From positions 1 to 22,024 of IMG/VR virus record IMGVR_UViG_3300028398_000016: 22,024 nt of DNA; one strand, 5' to 3'. Within the stretch, counting starts at the first letter, position 1; each line of letters starts with the position of its first letter. Under the pieces are notes generated by a model. It saw only the letters and a list, made by a program, of their open reading frames with translations, searched no databases and was not told the origin of the DNA. This stretch comes from a virus. Both the position numbers and the translations under genes were made by a program. Positions 14,383 to 22,024 of this stretch are shown piece by piece.

Positions 14383-15906
14383 TCACCCTGTCGCAATTGT
14401 TACCCAAGAATACGTATCTGCACTTGATTTTAAGCATATTTCAACAGTATCCGCAACACCCGATCCGTTCTGTGTGACCCAGATCATCCCCCGAACACTG
14501 GCACTGGCCGTTGGCCTGGTCCCGGCTCCGCCTTCATTCGGTGTAACGCCACCGGATACTGCTTTAATGTTTCCATTCGCGTATACATCAGTGTTGTTAC
14601 TTCCACCAAGTGTTACTGTATAGCTTCCTTTGCCAACAGCACCATAGCCAATTACCACTTCATATTGAACACCATCAGCGGATGCTTTACTACTACCGCC
14701 AAAGTAACAACAATACGATGACGTTTGGTTGCTGGCAAGCGCATCAGTGTACTGTCCAGCGTAATATCCAAAATAACAATTGTATATACCTGTTGTATTA
14801 CTGTACCCAGCATTTTTACCTGTCGCAGTATTTCCTGCACCTGTATTATTGTAAAGACTTGCTTGTCCTACGCCCGTACTATTACTGGCACTTGTATTAA
14901 GGTAAAGACTTGCTTGACCAATACCTACATTGTTGCTTCCTGTACTATTCTTTAGCGCTGAATGTCCAATTCCGACATTATTTCCACCGGTAAGATTGTT
15001 AAGTATCGCGTTTGCTCCAATAGCAACGTTATTTGTTCCGTTTGTGTTTTTGTATAGTGCGCTGGAACCAACAGCAAGATTCCCGTATCCATTATCGTTT
15101 GCTGTAAGTGCCCCCCAACCAATACCGACATTATAACTAGAATGAAACCACGCAGTCGCATTCTGCCCCATTGTTAGGTTGCCAGCACCAACACCAATAA
15201 ATGTATTGTATCCAACTGTAGTTACTGTACCGTTATCGCCATAATTAAAGTCATGGATAAACGTATCTGTTCCTTTATAAATTATTCCATACGGCGATAC
15301 AAAAGTGGTATCTGTAAGAACAATGTCTTGATTTATTGAAATAGTATCGGAAAGAAAAAGTGTTACTGTACCGTCACCATCGTCAGCAACTTCAACGTTT
15401 TGGGCAGTGCCTGAAATGTGCGATGAAAAACAAGAATCTGATATACTTATTGCTACCGTGCCACCTGTTCCGGCTGTTACATCAATTTCATCTGTTGTAC
15501 CTAACGCACGAGTTGGCAACAATGTATCGGCAATACCGATTGAAATACTACCGCTTCCCAAATCTGTTACTGTTGTTTCATCAGTTTCGGCAATAACATA
15601 CGTAGGAAGAAAATTATCATCAATGCCTATTGTAACAGAATCATCTAAATTTGTTGTAACAGTAGTCTCATTTACAGTCGGAAGAATGTTTGATGAGAAA
15701 ATATTTGAAGAAAAACTTAAAGTAATAGAGCCGTCGCCATTATCAGCAACATCAATTTCACCAGCAGTACCGTACACATTGTTTACAAGATACGTATCAT
15801 CACGTAGCGTAAGGGCAATGCTATCAAACCACATTGCCCAAGGTCGTGTTACCGAATTTCCGATCTGAATTGCTTCCCGCAGTGGCGGTCTTCCTTTAAT
15901 TGCCAT
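14383..15906 (-). CDS. Trimeric tail fibre with YadA-head-type repeats, in the tail-needle position
   Basis: A 507-aa protein starting at ATG 15904-15906, one base after the gp10-like stop, with a weak TAGG site seven bases upstream. The N-terminus (GRPPLREAIQIGNSVTRPWA, then MWF) matches a short conserved lead of podophage fibres, likely the attachment end. Residues 46-187 hold about five 30-residue beta units (EIDVADNGDGSITLSF style). Residues 233-388 hold about eight to nine 16-17 residue units such as NNVAIGANAILNNLTG and NNVGIGHSALKNSTG, the pattern of the YadA/trimeric autotransporter head, which forms a left-handed trimeric beta roll. The C-terminus (ASVRGMIWVTQN to SWVTIATG) is a typical fibre end. 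It lies where P22 encodes the gp26 needle and may plug the tail as well as bind receptor. An unusual Cys/Tyr-rich stretch occurs at 375-402. Confidence 0.85.
   Translation of the reverse strand: MAIKGRPPLREAIQIGNSVTRPWAMWFDSIALTLRDDTYLVNNVYGTAGEIDVADNGDGSITLSFSSNIFSSNILPTVNETTVTTNLDDSVTIGIDDNFLPTYVIAETDETTVTDLGSGSISIGIADTLLPTRALGTTDEIDVTAGTGGTVAISISDSCFSSHISGTAQNVEVADDGDGTVTLFLSDTISINQDIVLTDTTFVSPYGIIYKGTDTFIHDFNYGDNGTVTTVGYNTFIGVGAGNLTMGQNATAWFHSSYNVGIGWGALTANDNGYGNLAVGSSALYKNTNGTNNVAIGANAILNNLTGGNNVGIGHSALKNSTGSNNVGIGQASLYLNTSASNSTGVGQASLYNNTGAGNTATGKNAGYSNTTGIYNCYFGYYAGQYTDALASNQTSSYCCYFGGSSKASADGVQYEVVIGYGAVGKGSYTVTLGGSNNTDVYANGNIKAVSGGVTPNEGGAGTRPTASASVRGMIWVTQNGSGVADTVEICLKSSADTYSWVTIATG
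14743..15210 (-). repeat. Tandem YadA-head-type coding repeats
   Basis: About eight to nine in-frame units of 48-51 bases encode NxxxGxxAlxxNtxG peptides. Two units share an exact 15-base stretch (gtaaagacttgcttg on the plus strand at 14851-14865 and 14902-14916), giving a 51-base period and suggesting recent duplication. Confidence 0.8.
15346..15771 (-). repeat. Diverged 30-residue beta repeats in the fibre shaft
   Basis: Five units of the form (T/A)-x-x-E/N-hydrophobic-x-V-x-x-x-G-x-G-(S/T)-(I/V)-x-(I/L)-x-(I/F)-x-D occupy residues 46-187, for example EIDVADNGDGSITLSF, TTVTDLGSGSISIGIAD and VEVADDGDGTVTLFLSD. DNA identity between units is low, so they are old duplications. Confidence 0.65.
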
Positions 15907-15907
15907 C

Positions 15908-17308
15908 TTAATGCCTATTCACACGCAATTTAAGATACGCACCTACAATCACTACTTTATACGCATCTGTAATACGCAAACGAAATACTCTGTTTCGAGC
16001 CATGCCAAGTTGGTGCCACACACACCTGCGAAAATACTCACCAACTTTTCCAAATGTGCGCCATATCTCGTTGCTCCATGTTCGCCCGCCGTCGTTCGAC
16101 CACGACAGCATCGCTGCCGGATCGTTAACGAGATCACCAACACCAGGCTCAATATCCAGTTCAAAACGATTATAGGTGATAAGCAAATTTTCATTTGCAA
16201 TTACGGGAGCTGTCCTTTCCCGTAAAATGTGCTCGTTATTCTCGGTGTAGGTATCCATGTCAATTTCGTAAATTTTTCCGTTTTCGAAATCACCGGCAAG
16301 GTGCTTTGTGCCTGTCCAGCAATATGAAAATATTCGATGTCGGCCATTGCCACCAGATGCCTTATACGAACGTCGTTCATGCCATTCATTCGTCGCTACA
16401 TCGTACACCCATGTTGCATCAGCACTCGGAAACGTGATTTGATACCAAACATGACCTTGGAACGTGTAACAAATCGCGTATGCGTCGTCAGTTTGCGCGT
16501 ATTGTGACCATTGGTATTCAATATTTCGTGTAGAAACGATTTTGTGGTTATACCCGGTAGCCCGGACAACAAAACCACGATTATCAAACCAAAATAACGT
16601 ATTGTCGCCTTGCGCGATACTGTGTGCGGCACCACAACCTATTTCCTGAATAGAGCCAGAAATGCGCTCAAAAGGAAACGCCGCATTTCCTGAATTGTAG
16701 AATACTTCGATTGTTTTTTCCCCGAAAATCCATACTTCCCTGTGATCGGAAAATATTGCGACGGCTGCGTCCGGGTGACTTTCTGCTGATGCAAAATCAA
16801 GCGCGTCCCAAGTAGTGCCATCATACAGAGCAGAAACAAAAAACTCGTCAGAATCCGCTTTGCTGACAATAAAGTATCCATCTTGGTATGTAAGAGAAGA
16901 AGGAACGGGAAAATCTGCATCGGTGATCTTTGTCAACGTGCTAGTTGAGATGGTATAAATGTACCCGTAAGTGCCATCAACCAGCATAATTTGCGTACCA
17001 TTATAAGCCCATTCCACAATACCGGTTGACGTTTCCACTGTGCCGCGATCAGTGATAGTACCATCTGCCGCAACTTCTACAAAGGTATCGCCGATAACAG
17101 CGTATACAACACTATCAACGTGCATGAGCGCACGAACAGGGGCCGAAATCGAATACTCCGCATAAATTTTAAGCCCAGGTGTCCCGACAAGGGCCGTTAT
17201 ATTCTTTCCGGTCGGATCACTGATTGGAAACAGATTCACACAAGTCTGTGCATTCTGATAAACAGACCGGCCCTTGTATGCACCGCCGATAAACCCCTTA
17301 AACTCCAT
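15908..17308 (-). CDS. Packaged-DNA stabilisation protein, P22 gp10-like
   Basis: A 466-aa protein starting at ATG 17306-17308 in a TAATG overlap with the gp4-like stop, with GAGG seven bases upstream. Length is close to P22 gp10 (472 aa). The N-terminus FIGGAYKGRSVYQNAQTCVN followed by LFPISD and VGTPGLKIYAE is the family's hallmark. Later parts include ALDFASAESHPDAAVAIFSD with REVWIFGEKTIEVFYNSG, and a beta-propeller-like run with WYQITFP, WVYDVATNEWHERRS and LAGDFENGKIYEID. The C-terminus MLSWSNDGGRTWSNEIWRTF is typical too. In P22, gp10 hexamers bind below gp4 to close the portal channel and hold the tail needle and spikes. The same role is expected here. Confidence 0.92.
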   Translation of the reverse strand: MEFKGFIGGAYKGRSVYQNAQTCVNLFPISDPTGKNITALVGTPGLKIYAEYSISAPVRALMHVDSVVYAVIGDTFVEVAADGTITDRGTVETSTGIVEWAYNGTQIMLVDGTYGYIYTISTSTLTKITDADFPVPSSLTYQDGYFIVSKADSDEFFVSALYDGTTWDALDFASAESHPDAAVAIFSDHREVWIFGEKTIEVFYNSGNAAFPFERISGSIQEIGCGAAHSIAQGDNTLFWFDNRGFVVRATGYNHKIVSTRNIEYQWSQYAQTDDAYAICYTFQGHVWYQITFPSADATWVYDVATNEWHERRSYKASGGNGRHRIFSYCWTGTKHLAGDFENGKIYEIDMDTYTENNEHILRERTAPVIANENLLITYNRFELDIEPGVGDLVNDPAAMLSWSNDGGRTWSNEIWRTFGKVGEYFRRCVWHQLGMARNRVFRLRITDAYKVVIVGAYLKLRVNRH

Positions 17309-18006
17309 TACCCAGCCTCAATATCATACGTGTCCTGCATTCCAGCAGGAAAAGAAACAGATACCGGCTCAATCTGCGTTGCGGCATTGACTTGCTGTAA
17401 CTGTGCAAACGACGCATTTGCATTAACCGAAATATACGGATGCAGATCTACCCCGTATTCCGGCGCCAACTCAACGGCCAGGCACCAGCGCATTGCAGCG
17501 TTGTACATTTCAGGAAATTCCATGTCGTCTGTAAGGTTGATCGGAGACGACAACTGCTGCAGCATTGTAATAACCAACATATCGCTGGAATCATCAGGCA
17601 CCGGCCAGAGGGTAAGCGTGCCGTTTGGATACGTCGGATTGTACCACCAATACAAAGAACGCCCGCTCTGCGACTTGTCAGAAATGCGGGCGTATTTTTG
17701 CGCGGAAATCTGTGTGGTTGGATAATCAATAGAATTGCTATCCCTCACATAGATTTTTTCTATGGAAGGTGGCCTGGCAACTGCAATATCGCCGGTAGCG
17801 CCGATGGTGTACGCCGCTGTGCCAGCCGTTACACTAGCTGTTTCTGTTTGATAACAAAACAGCGCCAAATTACCAGCAACCCACCTGCCCAGCATCATTT
17901 GCAGGGCTTCCAGTCCGTTGGCTGCATCTTCGGCTGATAGGGGATTGCCGGTACTGGCAACCCCTATCGAACGAAACGCGGCCTCGATAATGTCAAGTGC
18001 CGTCAT
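17308..18006 (-). CDS. Head-tail adaptor, P22 gp4-like tail accessory factor
   Basis: A 232-aa protein. I choose ATG 18004-18006, overlapping the 60-aa gene's stop as TAATG and preceded by AAGGGG. A longer reading to 18117 would run through the 60-aa gene. The N-terminal helices (TALDIIEAAFRSIGVAS, then ANGLEALQMMLGRWVAGNLA) and the YTIGATGDIAVARPPSIEKI stretch, plus GTLTLWPVPDD and FPEMYNAAMRWCLAVELAPE, match the gp4-like adaptor family of podophages. It is longer than P22 gp4 (166 aa) because of the central beta region. In P22, gp4 binds beneath the portal and nucleates tail assembly. Order between coat and gp10-like fits that role. Confidence 0.85.
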   Translation of the reverse strand: MTALDIIEAAFRSIGVASTGNPLSAEDAANGLEALQMMLGRWVAGNLALFCYQTETASVTAGTAAYTIGATGDIAVARPPSIEKIYVRDSNSIDYPTTQISAQKYARISDKSQSGRSLYWWYNPTYPNGTLTLWPVPDDSSDMLVITMLQQLSSPINLTDDMEFPEMYNAAMRWCLAVELAPEYGVDLHPYISVNANASFAQLQQVNAATQIEPVSVSFPAGMQDTYDIEAG

Positions 18007-18188
18007 TATTTCCCCTTCTTCTTGATTACCTTCTTTTTTGGCACCGGTTCTTTTTCCGGCTCCGGCTCCTCGACACCAGTCCAATTGGCATTCTCGAAAT
18101 CCGGGCTGTCGGCCCAACCATCGGGAACGTCGTTGATACTGTCAAACATCCTTGCCCCTTTATCGGGATGGTACATCCAAATTGCCAT
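18006..18188 (-). CDS. 60-aa lysine-tailed head-completion protein, unknown
   Basis: A 60-aa protein starting at ATG 18186-18188 with a perfect GGAGG six bases upstream. A longer frame reaching back to 18305 would cross the coat terminator and is rejected. The first 40 residues (MAIWMYHPDKGARMFDSIND, then VPDGWADSP) look like a small folded domain resembling short phage proteins that follow the coat gene and contain 'P.GW..sP'. The end is Glu/Pro then strongly basic (VPKKKVIKKKGK), which could contact DNA or an acidic capsid surface. It overlaps the gp4-like start by one base. No function assigned. Confidence 0.8.
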   Translation of the reverse strand: MAIWMYHPDKGARMFDSINDVPDGWADSPDFENANWTGVEEPEPEKEPVPKKKVIKKKGK

Positions 18189-18199
18189 GATTTTCCTCC

Positions 18200-18229
18200 A
18201 AAAAAAGGGGACAGGATTACTGCCCCCTT
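18200..18229 (-). terminator. Intrinsic terminator after the coat gene
   Basis: On the minus strand, AAGGGGGCAG, loop TAATC, CTGTCCCCTT form a ten-pair stem (one G-U), followed by seven T in total. It begins seven bases after the coat stop, and its T-tract abuts the GGAGG of the next gene. Because essential tail genes lie downstream with no clear promoter seen here, it is probably partial or antiterminated, giving more coat than tail transcript. Confidence 0.85.
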
Positions 18230-18235
18230 GCTGAA

Positions 18236-19447
18236 TTAACCGATCAGTCGGCAGGCCAGTTCCGGGTACACCGTTTTCCATCCGTACAGGATGTCGATAC
18301 GGCAAGGGAACACATCATCGTTGATATCGTATTGCCGAACAATCCGCATGGAAATGCCATCGTACACCTCACGTGCGGCAAAATCCACGCCACCAGGCAT
18401 CAGCAGGTCGGCGGTCGCCAGGGTAAAGGCATCCTTATGACAGCCGATGTTGATGGGATACTGCGTTCCGGCAGTACCAGCCACTGTAATAGCGGCATTA
18501 TCGGCGGGGAGGGCCGATACATTCTGGTATGCACCAGAAGCATACATAGTCGGGCTTACCGGGATACTGGCCGCACCACCAGCATCGGAATCAACATCCG
18601 CAGTCACGACAAACTGCATGAGTTCGCCAGTAGACTGCCGGTTTTTCGGATTTACAGCATACACACCGGCAACGGTAATAACATCACCAGCTTTCAGCAG
18701 CCCGGTAACGCTAAGGGACCACCCATCACTGGTGATGGTACTATCGCCTTCGGATGCCGCACCGTTTACCAGCGGCGTACCGCCGTAATTACCGACCGTA
18801 TGGGTCCGAATATTTTGATCCATGGCAATGTCGCCAAAACCAAGGACATTTTGCCCCATGCTTCCGTTTCGGAACTGCCTGGAAATAGCACTCTGCGGGT
18901 TAAAGAACCCGGAAAGACCCTCAACCAGGCTGGCATTGGCGGCCGGGTTCACAGTGAGATACCGGCGCCCATCACGGGGAACAGCCATTTCGTCCATGCG
19001 CTGACCGACCGCAAGAATGCTCCCGGCACTGGCGGGAGTGGTACCCGGCGTACCAACCTGATTGAATACGTCCTGGTACAGCTTGGTGCCGTCAAAATCC
19101 ACCTCGTTGGCAAGCTCGGCCATTGCAGGCTCAAGGATTCGCTTGGAAAAATCGTCCAGATCAAGTGTCAGCTCCTGTGAACTGAAGTTGACCCCAACAT
19201 GGGCCTGGGTCGTCAGCTTGACACCGACACTGGTTTCCGTAGTATCCTGGGTGTTCAGGGTAGCTGACTTCGTGACTGTATACCGGTTCGGCTTGCGAAC
19301 GTATACGGTATCGCCAATCTTGGCGCCCTGTACCGCAAACTCGGGACTGTATTCCTGATTGACGGCTGCCGTAAACGACAGGTTGTTCTTGAGAATCCGC
19401 AGGGCTTCCCGCAGAATCTTGGTTGGAGTAAGAATCGTATTTGCCAT
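18236..19447 (-). CDS. Major capsid (coat) protein, P22 gp5 family
   Basis: A 403-aa protein starting at ATG 19445-19447, two bases after the scaffold stop, with GAGGTG eight bases upstream. The N-terminus MANTILTPTKILREALRILK is the family's N-arm helix, followed by IGDTVYVRKPNRYTV and the conserved SSQELTLDLDDFSKRILEPA segment. Later features are VPRDGRRYLTVNPAANASLV, GFFNPQSAISRQFRNGSMGQ and a C-terminus YDINDDVFPCRIDILYGWKT. It is near the P22 coat length (430 aa) and probably forms an HK97-fold T=7 shell with help from the upstream scaffold. The residue 225-330 region (GDVITVAGVYAVNPKNRQST) is a variable insertion seen in this family. It is followed by the strong terminator. Confidence 0.95.
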   Translation of the reverse strand: MANTILTPTKILREALRILKNNLSFTAAVNQEYSPEFAVQGAKIGDTVYVRKPNRYTVTKSATLNTQDTTETSVGVKLTTQAHVGVNFSSQELTLDLDDFSKRILEPAMAELANEVDFDGTKLYQDVFNQVGTPGTTPASAGSILAVGQRMDEMAVPRDGRRYLTVNPAANASLVEGLSGFFNPQSAISRQFRNGSMGQNVLGFGDIAMDQNIRTHTVGNYGGTPLVNGAASEGDSTITSDGWSLSVTGLLKAGDVITVAGVYAVNPKNRQSTGELMQFVVTADVDSDAGGAASIPVSPTMYASGAYQNVSALPADNAAITVAGTAGTQYPINIGCHKDAFTLATADLLMPGGVDFAAREVYDGISMRIVRQYDINDDVFPCRIDILYGWKTVYPELACRLIG

Positions 19448-19449
19448 TG

Positions 19450-20199
19450 TTATTCACCTCGAAGTGATGCCTCTCGCCGCCTGATCCATTCATCCATCGG
19501 CAAGTCATCCCGAAGAGGCGCGGATGTCGCGGTTCCTCCGGGTGCAGCCGGTTCCGCAACAGGCGGCGGAGCTTTTGTTGTTGTTGTTGTCGCGATTTTG
19601 ATACCTTTAACCCGTTCGGCAGCCTCTTCGGGCGACAGTGCGGCAATCTCAATGGCCTCCAACGGATTATTCCCAAGATGGTAAAACACCTCCACCGGGT
19701 TATCTGTTGCCATAACAGCCTGCGCAACGTAATCAGGAAGCGGAATGGTGAGAACTTTCTGTGTAAAATCCTCATGCTTCTCTGCGCCAGTACGCAGTAC
19801 ATCATGATACGCCTGACGTTGCGCAACCTGTTCCTCGGTTTCGAGTGTCTCGACCTGTTTAGCCGCTTCTGCCTTTTCCCGCTCCAGAAGACGTTTCTCG
19901 GTTTCGTGTTCAATCCGCGCATTGATAAAATCAATATCGGATTCAAATTCTTCTTCGGACGGCGGATTTTTCAGTTTTGCAAGTTCTGCTTCCGCACGTT
20001 CCAGCCGTTCCCGGAGTTCGTGTTTCTGCTTCACGAGTTTCTTGATACGCTTCTGAAACCCATTTGGTTTGGGCTTCTCAGACGGCGTATCATCCTGCTG
20101 TTCACCGGTGCCCGGGGCCGTGGATTCTTCGGGCTTCTCTTCCGTTTGTGCCTCGTCAGGGTTGATGGTTTCTTCTGTGGTGATGGTTTCCTCTGTCAT
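19450..20199 (-). CDS. Scaffolding protein
   Basis: A 249-aa protein starting at ATG 20197-20199 in an ATGA overlap with the portal stop, with GGAGG seven bases upstream. Acidic Thr/Glu/Pro-rich residues 1-45 are followed by basic coiled coil (FQKRIKKLVKQKHELRERLE, RAEAELAKLK) and a long charged helix to residue 130. Residues 150-200 (LPDYVAQAVMATDNPVEVFY) are a recurring feature of podophage scaffolds. The C-terminus after an Ala/Pro/Thr linker is DLPMDEWIRRREASLRGE, a basic helix comparable to the coat-binding end of P22 gp8. Position between portal and coat fits exactly. A run of ACA/ACC codons (five Thr) lies just before the linker. Confidence 0.88.
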   Translation of the reverse strand: MTEETITTEETINPDEAQTEEKPEESTAPGTGEQQDDTPSEKPKPNGFQKRIKKLVKQKHELRERLERAEAELAKLKNPPSEEEFESDIDFINARIEHETEKRLLEREKAEAAKQVETLETEEQVAQRQAYHDVLRTGAEKHEDFTQKVLTIPLPDYVAQAVMATDNPVEVFYHLGNNPLEAIEIAALSPEEAAERVKGIKIATTTTTKAPPPVAEPAAPGGTATSAPLRDDLPMDEWIRRREASLRGE

Positions 20200-22024
20200 G
20201 GTGTTTCCTCCATGTTGTTACCCGGTCGTGCCTGGCCGGTAAGGTTTTTCGTCTTGTCAAGGTTATCAAGGTACTCGCCCTTGGTTTCCTCAACCTTTTT
20301 CTTCGCATCAGCCTGAATGCGCTGCACTTCGGCCTGAAGTTTCGCAATCTCCGCCTGTGCCCGCGCCATCTCAAGCTGCTGTTGCTGCGCTTGAAGCTGC
20401 AACGCCATTTGTTGCTGCTGTGCTTTCGCCTGTTCTTCCTGTGTCGGCTCCTCTTCCCGATCCCGAAGCTCAGGCGGCAACGTCTTCTTCATCCGATCCA
20501 CAAACTTCTGCTTGTTCGGCCAATCCAAACTTTCGGCCACAATGTCCATGGTAACTGCGCCGATCTGCGGAACATTGCGAATGATCTCCATCATGGTTTC
20601 CGCCGCTTCAACACGCTTAGTGGCGTAACTTGGGCCGGTAGTAACCACTACGTCGTACTTGCCCACGCCCAGATCATGATATAATGTCTTGCCAGTCTTC
20701 GGGTCCTTGTACGGTTCATAGATTCTTGCCCACGCCTCACCACCGTCTTCGCCAACAATACGAATTGTGCGCGGTGTATCGTAAATCTTAGGGATCAGGT
20801 CCACAAGCTGCCGCCCACAAACACGCAACGCCCGGGCCAGGTTGTCAACGTAAGTGAAATGCGTCACGTCACCCTGCCGCTGCCGGGCCATGATCGCCTT
20901 ACCACTCGTTTCATTGCTTCTGGCACCCAGACTGGCATCGAAAATACCGGTTGTCGCCTTGATCTCATCAGCCGTCTGCATAGCTTCGTTTGTAAACGCA
21001 GTCGGCACCGTCCCGGGCACTTCCCTGCGCGGAGCAGAATTTCCAGCCAGCGGGTCGGGATTATACGGCAAATATGCGTAATTCCGCTTATGTGCCGTCT
21101 GCCACAATTTTTCAAATCCTTGAAATTGTTTCGGCGTTCCTATGTATGGCGAACGCGGGGCAAGAGCCACCGTTTCCGTGGCAACCGAACGCCAGTAGTT
21201 GTACATCCTCTGCGGATCTTTCGCGTGCCGAATGATCCCGCGTATGTACCGCTTATCCTCAATGTAGATGGTCTTTCCCCATACCGGAATGATAGGTATG
21301 AAACGACCAGGCCACTCAGTTTCTTCTTCAAGGACATCGCCACCAGAAACCACATAACGTAAAACACGTGGCTTCTGTACAACACGTCTCTGAACGTAAC
21401 TGAGCGGCTCTTTGTCAGTAACAGTCCCATCTTTTTTGAGATACAGCGTAGTTGCCTCATGCTTTACCTTGAAGTATTCAGCAATAATAATGTTTGACTT
21501 ACCGGCCCAAACATCGTCCTCAACACTCGTCATGGACTTATTCGGGTATTTCGTCTCGAATACGCTGCGGGTAATCGGATACGTAATAAGACACCATTGC
21601 GCATCCTCCATGGTGATTTTGTTGGTCGCATTCGGGTCAAAATTCACGCTGAAACTGTTAAAAATCGGTCGAATGCGAATTTCCTGATCGAACGTTTCAT
21701 TGTCTGCGTACGTGGTGATTAACCTGAAAAACCCAAAACCACCCGAAACCGCCTGCTCAAAAGCAGTGTCGTAAGCAAGCTGCGCATCCGATTGATTCTC
21801 GATATTGCGAATAAGACCGGTCAGCATGTCTGCAGTATCTTGGTCAGCCGCATCATTCGCCGGTCTGACCTTGATCCCGGGCCGGTTCATCCGCTGATTG
21901 CCGATCACCATGTCAACATGCTGAGGAAGGCGGTTAATCACCAGGCACGGGCGCCCATCCTGCTCCCGCTCCATCTTGATCCGCGCAGGCCACTGGTCGC
22001 CTTCCAGAAATTCCAGGTCTTCCT
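20196..22024 (-). CDS. Portal protein, P22 gp1-like (5' end outside window)
   Basis: The frame is open to the window edge: codons upstream of the Met at 21974 read EDLEFLEGDQWPARIK, so the true start lies beyond 22024 and 608 residues are visible. GRPCLVINRLPQHVDMVIGN, the PYIGTPKQFQGFEKLW stretch, IKATTGIFDASLGARSNETS with GKAIMARQRQGD, and RTIRIVGEDGG with DLGVGKYDVVVTTGPS are hallmarks of the P22-like portal family. The last 90 residues are Gln-rich coiled coil (QQQMALQLQAQQQQLEMARA), matching the helical barrel end. As a dodecamer it forms the DNA channel, docks terminase and binds the gp4-like adaptor. It ends in an ATGA overlap with the scaffold. Confidence 0.95.
   Translation of the reverse strand, partial: EDLEFLEGDQWPARIKMEREQDGRPCLVINRLPQHVDMVIGNQRMNRPGIKVRPANDAADQDTADMLTGLIRNIENQSDAQLAYDTAFEQAVSGGFGFFRLITTYADNETFDQEIRIRPIFNSFSVNFDPNATNKITMEDAQWCLITYPITRSVFETKYPNKSMTSVEDDVWAGKSNIIIAEYFKVKHEATTLYLKKDGTVTDKEPLSYVQRRVVQKPRVLRYVVSGGDVLEEETEWPGRFIPIIPVWGKTIYIEDKRYIRGIIRHAKDPQRMYNYWRSVATETVALAPRSPYIGTPKQFQGFEKLWQTAHKRNYAYLPYNPDPLAGNSAPRREVPGTVPTAFTNEAMQTADEIKATTGIFDASLGARSNETSGKAIMARQRQGDVTHFTYVDNLARALRVCGRQLVDLIPKIYDTPRTIRIVGEDGGEAWARIYEPYKDPKTGKTLYHDLGVGKYDVVVTTGPSYATKRVEAAETMMEIIRNVPQIGAVTMDIVAESLDWPNKQKFVDRMKKTLPPELRDREEEPTQEEQAKAQQQQMALQLQAQQQQLEMARAQAEIAKLQAEVQRIQADAKKKVEETKGEYLDNLDKTKNLTGQARPGNNMEETP

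Noticed and set aside
14743-15210. Periodic repeat considered as a CRISPR array
   Set aside because: Units are in-frame protein-coding, diverged, and lack identical repeats with unique spacers.
17308-18117. 269-aa version of the gp4-like protein
   Set aside because: The extension is an out-of-frame reading of the 60-aa gene. Family similarity begins at MTALDIIEAA.
18006-18305. 99-aa version of the lysine-tailed protein
   Set aside because: The extra 39 residues overlap the end of coat and read through the terminator hairpin. The internal ATG has an ideal GGAGG.
18332-19180. 282-codon open frame on the plus strand
   Set aside because: Antisense to the coat gene, whose protein is clearly recognised. 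The translation shows no plausible fold.
19161-19946. 261-codon frame on the minus strand spanning scaffold and coat
   Set aside because: It is an out-of-frame reading of two well-supported genes, very Arg-rich, with no own ribosome site.

Overview
The window is part of a tailed-phage (or prophage) genome: the late morphogenesis operon of a P22-like short-tailed podovirus. Every supported gene lies on the minus strand, so transcription runs from position 22024 toward 1. Gene order follows P22: portal, scaffold, coat, gp4-like tail accessory factor, gp10-like stabilisation protein, a fibre where P22 has its gp26 needle, then three internal (ejection) proteins in the places of gp7, gp20 and gp16, then a tail fibre/tailspike. 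Sec signal peptides and a lipobox lipoprotein in the last genes point to a Gram-negative host. The window itself does not identify the host genus.

Head and neck (18236-22024): portal (5' end outside the window), scaffold and coat. A strong intrinsic terminator, the only intergenic region of note, follows coat. Tail completion (14383-18188): a 60-aa lysine-tailed protein, gp4-like and gp10-like proteins, and a 507-aa fibre with about eight to nine YadA-head-type repeats. Accessory insert (13135-14378): a 74-aa coiled-coil protein translationally coupled to a 340-aa radical SAM enzyme. Ejection module (6501-13130): a Gly/Ala-rich gp7-like protein, a basic coiled-coil protein, and a 1538-aa giant protein with an HELGH zinc-protease signature and an LPD38-like C-terminal region. 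Tail fibre and export cassette (1-6504): a receptor-binding fibre, a 46-aa membrane peptide, then five consecutive proteins with export signals. These are a 142-aa secreted protein, a 61-aa peptide, a 548-aa fibre/lectin-like protein, a 618-aa beta-helix protein and a lipoprotein cut by the window edge.

Almost every junction overlaps or is spaced by 1-11 nt (mostly ATGA, GTGA or TAATG), so this is one tightly coupled translational unit broken only at the coat terminator. The two most unusual parts are the radical SAM gene inside a structural operon and the run of exported proteins, one with tail-fibre-like sequence behind a signal peptide. No tRNA, CRISPR array, insertion sequence, integrase or attachment site is visible, and no stretch over 300 bases lacks a gene.
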